NCBI GenBank assembly: GCA_030685235.1
Contig: MU839196.1
Location: forward strand, 80,708 to 144,707
Origin: Copromyces sp. CBS 386.78
Taxonomy: Eukaryota > Ascomycota > Sordariomycetes > Sordariales > Sordariaceae
DNA: 64,000 bases
Reading direction: 5' to 3'
Below are positions 9,752-18,779 of this stretch, piece after piece. The notes beneath the pieces were generated by a model. It saw only the letters and a list, made by a program, of their open reading frames with translations, did not search any database and had not been told where the DNA came from. A program made the translations under genes and the position numbers. Numbering within the stretch: position 1 is the first letter of the stretch; each line of letters starts with the position of its first letter.

Positions 9752-11688
9752 ATGTCGCCCTGCGAACCCCTTCCCACATCTGCCGCCTCCAAGCAACAGG
9801 CCTCCTCACCCGGCTCCGAGTCCGAGTCCGACTCCTCCTCTCATTTTCCTGGCATACATCACATCCCGTCCCTCTTAAACAAGTACGACGTCACAAAATA
9901 TGGGTTTCTTCCCGAGGGCCCACCGCTTGAGGTCCTGCCAGATGAATATTACGCGCCATGGGAAAACTTGATCAGGCGGCTGCCGGCGTTGCTGGATGGC
10001 GGCACGTTTCGAGAGGTGGTTGATGGTCGACTGCCGGTTCTGGAAGCGGATCGATTGGGGACGTGGAAAGAGGAGGAGTGGAGGAGGGGGTATGTCGTTT
10101 TGTGCTTTTTTGCGCATGGGTATATCTGGGGTGGGAGTAGGCCGAGCGAGGTAAGTGAGGTGCTTTTGCCCTGACATGGCCGCATGGAGGGCCTGGCGGC
10201 GAGGGGATGGTGATTCGAGAAGATGAAGATGACTGACTGGACGTCAAACAGGTTCTGCCTCGGCAGATTTCTGTCCCCCTTCTCTCTGTCTCTTCGCATC
10301 TTGATCTTCCGCCTATAGCAACCTATGCTTCGCTCAACCTCTGGAACTTTGGTTGCGTTCCTCCTGCGTCGACATCGACGTCATCCTCTCTCCAGACTCA
10401 GAGTTTCCCTCCGTCTCCTCCGCTAACACCCGCCTCTTCCTCCTCCTCCCCATCCCCATCCCTCCCCTCCATCTCTCAACCAACAACACGCGACGCCAAC
10501 CGATTCGACCCAACGGACCTCTCCCGTCTCCGCACCCTCCACACCTTCACCAACACCCCTTCCGAGTCCTGGTTCTATTTGGTGTCGGTAGCCATGGAAG
10601 CCCAAGGCGCATATATCATTCCCACGATGCTTTACGCGCTACAAGCCATCGGACTACAGTCCTCAGACTGGAAGGATACCACGACGAAAGCGTTGAGAGA
10701 GCTGGTGAAGTGCGTGGAAGCTGTGGGCGAGTTGTTGGAGAGGATGTACGAGGCGTGTGAGCCTATGGTGTTTTATCATCAGATTAGACCGTTCTTGGCG
10801 GGGAGTAAAGGGATGGGGGGTGTGGGGTTGCCGAGGGGTGTTTTCTATGACCTGGGGCCGGCGGTGGGGGAGGATCATGAGGAAGGGGAAGGGGAAGACG
10901 AAGAGGGGAAGAAACACTGGGAAGTGGAAGTGGTGCATGGAAAAAAAAGGAGGGGGAAGTGGATGGCCTACCGCGGCGGTTCAAACGGGCAATCATCACT
11001 CATCCAGTTCTGGGATCTGGTGCTGGGTGTGGAGCACGTCAGCACCGGTAACATGAACTCTTCTCCCCATTCTTCTACTTCGTCATCCAGCACGACGACG
11101 ACAGAGAAGGGAGAGCAGCAAAACATGAAGCCCTTCCACGAAGAAGTCCGCGAGTACATGCCGCTCAAACACCGGCAATTCCTCTCCCTGGTGTCGAAAA
11201 TGGGACTAGGCAAGGGTGGCATCCGCAAGGCGGTGATGGAGATGGTGGAAACCGCCGCCGCCGACCACGAAGGCAGGGAACTGAGCGAAAAAGAGATGGA
11301 ACTGCAAAAGGCGTTTGAGGATGCCACGAGGGCGCTGGCGAACTTTAGGAATAAACACTTGCAGATTGTGGCGAGGTATATCGTTATTCCGTCGAGGCAG
11401 GCGGTGCCGGAGGAATACATGTACAAGAAGAAGAAGTGGAAGAGCGCGTGCGGGGATGGAGAGACTGGGGAGAAGGTGGTCAATCTAGCGAGTGTTAGTT
11501 CGGGGTTGCAGCAAGGACATGGAAGGGAGGGTGGGAAAGAGGATGAAGAGAAGAAGGACGGGGGACATATGCATGGACCGGGGCCGGGGCCGGGGCCGGA
11601 GTTGACGGGCACGGGAGGGACGGCGTTGTTGCCGTTTTTGAAGCAGACGAGGGATGAGACGTTGAAGGCGGGGGAGATTGGGAGGTGA
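9752..11688 (+). CDS. bna2: Indoleamine 2,3-dioxygenase-type haem protein
   Basis: Catalyses haem-dependent opening of the tryptophan indole ring to N-formylkynurenine, the first step of the kynurenine route. Exon 1 is 9752-10150, intron 10151-10251 (GTAAGT...CAG), exon 2 is 10252-11688; 611 aa. IDO landmarks: DEYYAPWENLIRRLP, WFYLVSVAMEAQGA, MVFYHQIRPFLAGSKG, LPRGVFYDLG, GGSNGQSSLIQFWDLVLG, YMPLKHRQFL and the proximal haem ligand His502 in RNKHLQIVARYI. It is longer than the usual 400-450 aa because of a Ser/Pro-rich insertion after NLWNFG (about 159-195), an acidic insertion (EGEGEDEEGKKH), a Ser/Thr run and a Gly/Pro tail. The longer open frame upstream of 9752 has no ATG at its start, so the ATG at 9752 (acatcaaaatATG) is preferred. 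Divergent from kynureninase. Confidence 0.9.
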
Positions 11689-12010
11689 GGATTTACGTAG
11701 GGGAATGGAAAACCGATCTCATTACATCATGTTGAGCATCGAGTTTTGAAACTTGGGGGTCGGGAAGGAAAACGTAAGGTATCGTCAAAGCGGCACTATG
11801 AAGGAAGAAGTCGGGGAATGCCAAGACACCAAAATAGCTTCAGTTCAGTTGAGCCAACAACCGAATCAAGCTTGCATGCATGTATGTAAGATATGTACAC
11901 GAAAGATGTTCACTCATGCTTTTCCCAGCATTTCTTATGTTTGGTAAACTGCATCATCAGGCGGGCTCTTAATACTTGTGTCCACATGTTGTCATCAACA
12001 ACCACCAGAT
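11689..12010. other. Intergenic, IDO 3' flank
   Basis: About 320 bp between the IDO stop codon and tRNA-Pro. Only a short open frame (11753-11947) is present, with no sign of coding. Nothing else is recognised. Confidence 0.5.
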
Positions 12011-12108
12011 GGCTCAATGGTCTAGTGGTATGATTCGCGCTTCGGGTTAAAACCCTCATGGCTATCCATGAATGTGCGAGGTCCCGGGTTCAAATCCCGG
12101 TTGAGCCC
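12011..12108 (+). tRNA. tRNA-Pro(CGG) with intron
   Basis: The 7-bp acceptor stem GGCTCAA/TTGAGCC closes exactly, with discriminator C. The D arm contains TCTAGTGG, the anticodon loop reads TTCGGGT (anticodon CGG), and the T arm is CCGGG-TTCAAAT-CCCGG. An intron of about 26 nt sits at the canonical position just 3' of the anticodon. A T-rich Pol III terminator (TTTCCTTTTTCTTTTTTTT) follows. Confidence 0.93.
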
Positions 12109-12436
12109 TTTCCTTTTTCTTTTTTTTCTTTTCTTGTTTGCTTATCTGCACACTGCAGCGCGCTGCATGTTTGCAGGACCTCAGTAAGCTATACCGACTC
12201 GGGCAAGAACGGATGTCGCCGGATGAGTCATGTTGGCAGTAGTTATCTCTATCTCTCTGTGTTCTGTTCTATTACAGCTAGTTCCAAGTCTAATAAGCTA
12301 ATCCATTAAGATCACGATGCCTGACGTCTATCCAATTGCGGAACCAAACCTCCCCGACTTGACATCCTCAACCGTCCTATTTCTGCACAAGCCAACCGCC
12401 ACTCCACGTCCCACTCAACCTGGCATCAAGGCCCTC
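12109..12436. other. Intergenic, 3' flanks of tRNA-Pro and FAD oxidoreductase
   Basis: Begins with the T-rich terminator of the tRNA. No gene is supported. Long plus-strand frames entering 12,317-13,063 are antisense shadows of the FAD oxidoreductase gene. Confidence 0.5.
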
Positions 12437-14149
12437 TCAGGCCTTAATAGGCGCATAAAAGCTAAACCTGCCCTTCGGATCATACTTTTTCTTCAACTGC
12501 TTCAGCCTCTCCTGTCTCCAACTCTCATACCCATACATGGCCTGCTGGCTCTCGCTGCCCTTGGCATAATTAACATAGGCAGACTTCTGGCTAACATTCC
12601 CATACGCCGCATCCCGGATCTTCTCTCCCCACTTCTGCGCCGCCGCGTCCAGCGTCTTGTTGCCTTGTTCCTCATACGTCGTCAAAAACCCGTACAGCAG
12701 CTTGCGGTCACGCAGCGCAAACGCCGTGCTCTCGTAGGGGACAGCCTGCACCGCCTGCAGCGAGTATCCCTCCAGGTAGGCCATGGAGGCGGAAAGCGCC
12801 GGCTCGGTGCGCATCATATCTCTGAAAGCGTTGTAGGATTGGCGCAGGGCGGGCACGTCGTACGAGTCCACGTCCATGCCGTAGACGGTCGCGCCGCCGG
12901 CTTTGGGCTGGCAGGCCCAGTCCGTCACGCGGAATTGGGCGGCGGCGGCGAGGCCCGGGTAGTCGGTTGTGAGGACGGGGGTGGTGTCGAGGGGGTTGAG
13001 GGCGGCGAAGGGGGCGAAGTACGAGGCTGCTTCGGAGGGGGGGCCGTTGTAGTAGACTGTTGAGACTAGGATGGGCTTTTTGGGGGTGGTGTTAGTTATC
13101 CTCCTAAAGCCAAGAGAAAAGGGAACGAAAGAAAAGGGAATACCAACATTAACAGCATCAACCTCGGGCACCAACCTCCACGAAGACCAATAAACCACAT
13201 ACTGGCTCTGATTCCCCATCACCTCATCATGCACCCTATACACATCCTCCAACCGGTCCTGCGTAAAGGTATAGCTCTGATACGCCCAGTCCGGCCGCAC
13301 ACCGGCATCATAAAGCCTATACTCCACCTCTGTGACCACCCCAAAGTTATGACCCGCGCCGCGCAACGCCCAGAACAAATCGCCATTCTCCGTCTTCGAA
13401 GCCCTCACCGCCGTGCCGTTTGCCAACACCACTCTCGCGCTCAGAATCTGGTCCGCCCCAAGCCCATACTGCCCCTGCAACCACCCGTGTCCACCGCCCA
13501 GCGCCGGACCCAACAGGCTAACGCACCGACACGATCCCGTGGTCGTCTGCTTCCCTCGAGCCCACAAGGCCGGAACGACGTCGTCACCCCTCAGCCCGCC
13601 GCCGAGCGTGGCCGACTTGCCGTCCGCGGCGAACTCCATCTTGGTCAGGTTGCGCGTCCAGATCGCCATGCCGCCTTGCAGCTGCGCTAGGCCGTGCCAG
13701 GTGCCGTGCGTGCCCGTGGTGGCGAGGAAGGGAATGCCGTGCGTGTTGGCGTAGCGGATTGTAAGGCTGACGTCCGATTCCGAGGCGGGGATGACGATGA
13801 CGCCGTAGGTGGGCGAGTTGGTGCGCGGGTTGGAGGACCAGCGGTGGGTGTAGCTGGAGAAAGAGGGGGAGGAGGGGAGGAGGATGAGGGATTGCGGGGA
13901 GAGGAGACTGGAGAGGTCTTGTTGGATTGTGGGTGGGATGGTAAACACGGGGGAGGTGTTGTAGTCGCGGGGTTCGATGAGGGAACAGGGGGGCGCAGTG
14001 TCCATGTCGCGGATGGCGATGGGGAGGTTGGGGGTGACTGCCCCTGGGGAGGCGATTGTTGGGCTGGCTAGGAGTAAGAGTAGGGCCAGAAGGCCGCCCC
14101 AGATGACATGGAGGGAGCGGGTGCAGGTGAGCATGGTTGTGACTTCCAT
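12437..14149 (-). CDS. Secreted FAD-linked (BBE-type) oxidoreductase
   Basis: Flavoprotein of the PCMH/berberine-bridge family, which oxidises small molecules or sugars with O2. Exons 14149-13144 and 13065-12437, separated by a 78-bp in-frame intron (GTATTC donor, ATAACTAAC branch, CCTAG acceptor); about 544 aa. The start is the ATG at 14149, followed by a signal peptide (LLALLLLLASPTIA). FAD domain: GVIVIPASESDVSLTIRYA, TGTHGTWHGL (the histidines offer a site for 8-alpha flavin linkage), GGGHGWLQGQYGLGADQ. C-terminal BBE motif: YVNYAKGSESQQAMYGYESW...YDPKGRFSFYAPI. NXS/T sites fit secretion. Substrate unknown; not visibly part of a biosynthetic cluster. Confidence 0.9.
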   Translation of the reverse strand: MEVTTMLTCTRSLHVIWGGLLALLLLLASPTIASPGAVTPNLPIAIRDMDTAPPCSLIEPRDYNTSPVFTIPPTIQQDLSSLLSPQSLILLPSSPSFSSYTHRWSSNPRTNSPTYGVIVIPASESDVSLTIRYANTHGIPFLATTGTHGTWHGLAQLQGGMAIWTRNLTKMEFAADGKSATLGGGLRGDDVVPALWARGKQTTTGSCRCVSLLGPALGGGHGWLQGQYGLGADQILSARVVLANGTAVRASKTENGDLFWALRGAGHNFGVVTEVEYRLYDAGVRPDWAYQSYTFTQDRLEDVYRVHDEVMGNQSQYVVYWSSWRLVPEVDAVNVGIPFSFVPFSLGFRRITNTTPKKPILVSTVYYNGPPSEAASYFAPFAALNPLDTTPVLTTDYPGLAAAAQFRVTDWACQPKAGGATVYGMDVDSYDVPALRQSYNAFRDMMRTEPALSASMAYLEGYSLQAVQAVPYESTAFALRDRKLLYGFLTTYEEQGNKTLDAAAQKWGEKIRDAAYGNVSQKSAYVNYAKGSESQQAMYGYESWRQERLKQLKKKYDPKGRFSFYAPIKA

Positions 14150-17100
14150 TGTGAGGAGCACGACGCTCGGTCGTTGAAGAATGTGTGGGTTGCTGCAAAG
14201 TAGCCCAGGTATTGAGTTGAGGTGACCTTCGAGAGAACTAACTGGAATAGGTGCTGCTGAGTTCTTGAGATTCTCAAGGCTCTTGAGATGTCGTGTGCTT
14301 GATTGATGCTTTCAACCTCGACAGATGCAGTTCTACGAGCCCGTACTTATACCATCTCCGGCGACCTGTCTCGGTGTCTCCAGGCCTCCGATGATGAGGG
14401 GTAATTCTCAAGACACCCACCCCCAAGTCTACATACACCCACCCTCCATACAAGACCCTTACCCTGACAGCCCAGACCAGCCTATGATAGGTGCATGTAA
14501 AACTCCCGTTTTCCCCGCTAAATTTCACACTTTCAATGCTTGTAACATTCCATGTAAAAATAGGGTCGGCAATTTGAAGAGTCCGGAGTCGTATCAATTA
14601 CGCACATCACCCAATTACATCGCACACCCCAACACCACACTAACATATCATTTGAATACTGGTACGCTATCACTTCAACCGTACGTCGCATCGCTAGATC
14701 TCGAGTACTATCGCTAATTATCTCCTTCTAAATGCCCTCTTCCTCCGATTTATACTCAATACTAAAAAGAAGACATGAGAAAACTGGATTTTACTATACA
14801 AAACAGCGATATTTACATGTCAGCTGTCATATGGGGTAGGGAGGGTGCCAGAAGATTTGGGGGTGGGTGTCTTGAGAATTACCCATGATGAGTACGGACT
14901 ACGGAGGTTTACCCAGAGGGGCATCAAACTCAGCCTTTGTCAGCCTTGTAAGTGATGCCGTTCCGCCGACAGGCTAGGATATTGGAACTTTTTGGTTGTT
15001 CATGGATTACACTGAAAGGGCACAGATAACCGCGAGCAAAGCTGACACGGCGCAGGTACCGTACGATGTAGGACCAGGATTCCAGTCTCCATCTTGGACA
15101 CTCCATGTCCCATGCGAATTGTCAAGGGTTCCTTGCTCGCCATGATCCATCTCCGGATGTTAACATCATGATTCCAGCGTTGGTAGAGGTAGCTTGTGCC
15201 CTACCCTAGGTTGCTGAAGGATTGGAACTTTTGCGTGTAGGCGAGCTCAAACTGGCGGGTATACTCCTGGTGCATTGCTAGGTAAACGAGGCGCATGTAC
15301 CGTGCTCTGTTGGACAATGATCGCATGCTACACTGTTAACTGGTTCGTCTAGGAAGTAGATAAGGTAGTTACCTGTAGGTACGTTTCGGCAAGCCGGGTG
15401 AACCATATCAGGTCTGAGGTCGCTTATTCCAGCAGCTGAGGCTGGGAGCCTAGCCGCGCCCTGCTGACACAAGGCCATCGCAGCAGCATTCGCTGGGCGT
15501 GATGGGATTCGTGATATTGCCATGACCAGCTGTGCCGCAGAGGCGCAGCCGCGAATCCTTGGAAACCGAAAATCGCCGACGGACAAAAGATATAGTGGTT
15601 CGATGGGAAGACCTGCAATGTGATGAGACTGGACCTTGCCACACGCTTTGCCCTATGTGGGCAACATGAAAAGTTCGGAGCATTTCCGGTACGACAAGTT
15701 GGCGGGCCCGAGCAATTGGAAAAGATGATTTCTTGCAGGATCACTGCATGGAAGACCTGTAGAAAAAGAGGAGGAAAAGAGGAAAAGATTTGCGGTGCCT
15801 TAATATCGGATGAGGTCTGTTCGAGTGCGGTCTTTGTGATGGTTCTTGGCTGTGGGGACATATGTCCTCTTGCCTCTCCACGTTGACCAAGACACTCGGC
15901 CATAACTCATCCGAAATCAAAGTTACAGCAAGCCAAACACCATCAACGAAGACAGCGACTCCCGCCCAAATTTTTGAGGGCACTTGCTAGAGCGCTTGAG
16001 CCTTGAGGGATGGCCGGGGGTGCAAGTTCAGAGACTCCGGATTGCCCGGGCGGCGTCGACAGCAGAGTTCGGCGGATTTCTTGGCAGCCGAATCACGACA
16101 TTACCATTCCTGGGCCCACTGGCTGGCCGTGATAAAAAGCGCTAGTAGCTGTGCCGCACAATAGGTAGGCTGTTCTTGGTGGTAAGATACTGTATGTGAA
16201 GTAGATGGGTTTGCCTGGCTCGAGGGAAGGTCCAGTCATCAACGCCACGAGTCATATTTGGGGGCTGACTTGCCTGTCGCCTGATCGTGAGAAGAGTGTG
16301 CAGTGTGTGCTGAACAGCCCGGTGCTGACAATAGCCCAATAGCCCAATAGCCCCAAGCCTCAGCTGAAATAAGTTAGGGCTGTCCAAGCCACGCTCATCC
16401 TTATTGAGGGCACAGTACGGTCCTATTGAATCCCATTTGATGTCAACCCAAGTTATACGCCGTATGGGACTTTTGTTGATCAGTCCAATCCCCTGCCAAG
16501 ACGATCCACACCTCGCTTGTCTTTGCCGCAAGTTTCGCTAGGTACCTACTGTGCCCCTATATATACAGCACGTGTTCCACGCATGCGAGATGTCGGTCGG
16601 ACTAGGAGACACTCGATGTTGCCATTGGATGGATAGACGCGAAAGAAACACGAATGGGAGAGGGATTGCTTGGATGCAGGTGGGTTTTTTGGGTTGTGTT
16701 GCCTAGAATCGTAGACGGTCATCAATGTCCGGGAGTGGTATGTATGGTGGTGACTGAAGTTCGTTGTTGGAGGTGGGAACTGGAAAGGCGACGGCACAAC
16801 ATGGGATGATTGTATGGGCTTGATTAAGTTCAGTTGTTTGTGCGGTGGTTACCGAACAATAGAAAGAGGACTGGAGAACGAGAGCGGGAAGGAAGAGCAA
16901 TTCAATTCACGAATACTGGATGGGAGTGCCGGTAAGTGAAGACCAGGGGCAGGCACCAGACCAGGGGCGCCAACAAGCGTGCATTGGGTTCATAATAAAC
17001 CAGTGGAGGGTGGGAAAAACGGTAGTTGAAGAATCGGGTGGAGTTGAACATGAGGAAGAGGAAGAGAATGAATTCGTTCAGTTGAGAGTGAAAAAAAAAA

Positions 17101-17464
17101 AACAACAAAGGCAGCAAGCAGAGATGAATGATGGAGGTAGGTGGTAGACTCTGGACTCCAAAGCGTACTGCATAAAGACACTCTGCATTTTCGCAGGAAT
17201 TAAAAATGAACCTAAACAACACCAGGACACCAAGCGGGTTCGCAAGATTTGAAACCCCATTTTGTCATTCGTTTTGGCATCTAGAACGTGGTGTCTAGAT
17301 ACCCGATAGCGTAGCGCACGCTGCTTCAAAGCAATGGCATTGCATCATCATCACCCGTTACTATACTCCAATGCCAGCACCGGTCAGCAAGCAGCTCTGC
17401 ATTACTCGTCTCGTTCTGCAGATTATAGAGACAAAAATGCGCAGCTACAAACATCCAATAAAAA
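14150..17464. other. Gene-poor 3.3-kb intergenic stretch
   Basis: Promoter of the FAD oxidoreductase, then GC-normal DNA in which I find no coherent coding sequence. Open frames overlap on both strands without domains, splice logic or start context. Contains the 28-bp perfect inverted repeat at 14,399-14,884. Regulatory or non-coding transcripts cannot be excluded by eye. Confidence 0.5.
14399..14884. repeat. Perfect 28-bp inverted repeat, 486 bp end to end
   Basis: Bases 14,399-14,426 and 14,857-14,884 are exact reverse complements (core ATTCTCAAGACACCCACCCC). Weaker similarity (ACCC/CACCCTCC patches) continues inward, and an ATGATGAG-like flank appears on the outer sides. The size and structure suggest a MITE-like or foldback insertion. 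No coding capacity between the arms. Confidence 0.7.
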
Positions 17465-17556
17465 GGGCCGCTGGTCTAGTGGTATGATTCTCGCTTAGGG
17501 TTCCAATCCTGAGCAATTCTTGCGAGAGGTCCCGGGTTCAATCCCCGGGTGGCCCC
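17465..17556 (+). tRNA. tRNA-Pro(AGG) with intron
   Basis: Acceptor GGGCCGC/GTGGCCC (one G-U pair) with discriminator C. The D arm holds TCTAGTGG, anticodon stem CTCGC/GCGAG, loop TTAGGGT (anticodon AGG), and T arm CCGGG-TTCAATC-CCCGG. An intron of about 19 nt follows the anticodon loop at the canonical position. A T-rich terminator follows. Second tRNA-Pro in the window, 5.4 kb from the first. Confidence 0.93.
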
Positions 17557-18271
17557 ATAAAATTCTTTTTTTCTGCTTTTTTCGCTTTTTGCAGCACAGC
17601 ACTATTTCGGCTTCGTTTTGACTGACTGACTCTTTGAACAACAGCTTTGTTCAATTCCCAATCTTTTTGCAATATCTCTGCGATAGTGTTTTAGTTTTGA
17701 AGGGTAGGTACATAGTCTCTGTGGGGGAATGGGATGGATGGTGTGGTAATATCAGATGGTGAGAGAAAATGAAATGAAGACAAGAATGAATGAATGAATA
17801 AATGCCCCTTGGATACTCTTGAAGCAAAAAGACGATGAATGCCCCAGAAGATTTGTGTAAATAAACCTGCAACGGCTTTTGTACCGAATATGCAAGTCCA
17901 TTCTTCTGAATCAAAGAAACATAAACGATACCGCCTTCTGTTGGAAGTCCGTGCCCTGGGGCCGCCCATTCACTGGGCCTTGCCCATTCATCACTGGCAC
18001 ACGCCTTCCAGGTATTTAGGCCGCCCTGGTTTCCGTTTCTCCTCTTCCGTTAGACAACTCCAATCAAGCCCTTTTCGTTGTCGCCTTTTCCAGCCTCCAA
18101 CACCTTCCCTCATCCCAAACGTCGACTTTGTCTTTCTGTGCTCTCCAGAAACAACAACCCTCCCTCGGCCGATCGATCAGTCTCCAAACTCAACTTCTTT
18201 TCCGCCATATGAATACCTTCTATCCTTTTGCCCAATCCGACACAGCAGATTCCACCTCTTGACCGTGCGGC
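17557..18271. other. Intergenic DNA
   Basis: Starts with the tRNA terminator. A 146-codon open frame (17,839-18,279, plus) begins with ATG but is Pro/Ser/Arg-rich without domain signal, and overlaps the gene fragment on the other strand. I do not regard it as a gene. Confidence 0.45.
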
Positions 18272-18589
18272 CTACCTGACTGAGTCCAGCAGTTTTGCTG
18301 CCCTCTTCGGTGCGTACCTTATGCGGTGCTTTTCTGATCCAGTTGATGTTGATGAAAATCCCAACATGAACTCTGTGCTGAATGGAAGCAAGAGATGCTC
18401 GTACCATGAGTGGACACCGTACGCATGAACGAGCAATACTTCCACTGAACACCATGCCCGATCGTAGTAGTCGTCGTCTACTAGGCTGATGACGGCGTCG
18501 CATTGGATTTGGGCGAGAATCATGGGAAGGGGGCGGCGACGAACTTGAAGTCACGCTGGTTCGTAGGCTAGTACACAGGCTAACAAGCT
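18272..18589 (-). pseudogene. Fragment of a larger fungal gene (RAWCSVEV motif)
   Basis: The minus strand encodes a compact, protein-like segment: ...FPMILAQIQCDAVISLVDD, then DYYDRAWCSVEVLLVHAYG and VHSWYEHLL, ending in a stop at 18,272. The DDxYYxRAWCSVEV pattern followed by a WYEH motif looks like part of a larger conserved fungal protein that I cannot name securely. Only about 100 residues remain, with no upstream exons that join convincingly and a tail that loses protein-like character. A truncated relic is the simplest explanation, though a short functional gene with unseen introns is possible. Confidence 0.5.
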
Positions 18590-18702
18590 AACAGGCTAAC
18601 AAGCCAACAGGCCAAGTACTTGACGGTAGCGTAGGTAGGTATCTCGTGCAGTGCAGTGCAGCCAGGCATAAAAGCAGTGGTATCATAACTCTTTCACCCT
18701 CC

Positions 18703-18762
18703 ACCCTCAGAATCACCCTCAGAATCACCCTCAGAATCACCCTCAGAATCACCCTCAGAATC
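18703..18762 (+). repeat. 12-bp tandem repeat, five exact copies
   Basis: The unit ACCCTCAGAATC is repeated five times without a mismatch, 18 bp beyond the stop codon of the WDR44-like gene, hence probably in its 3' UTR. Confidence 0.95.
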
Positions 18763-18779
18763 ACATCACATCACTCCCG

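Noticed and set aside
12317..13063. 248-codon plus-strand frame opposite the FAD oxidoreductase
   Set aside because: Mirror of a high-GC coding region; Gly/Arg/Val-rich, no domain.
17839..18279. 146-codon plus-strand frame
   Set aside because: Pro/Ser/Arg-rich without domain and overlapping a more protein-like minus-strand fragment.
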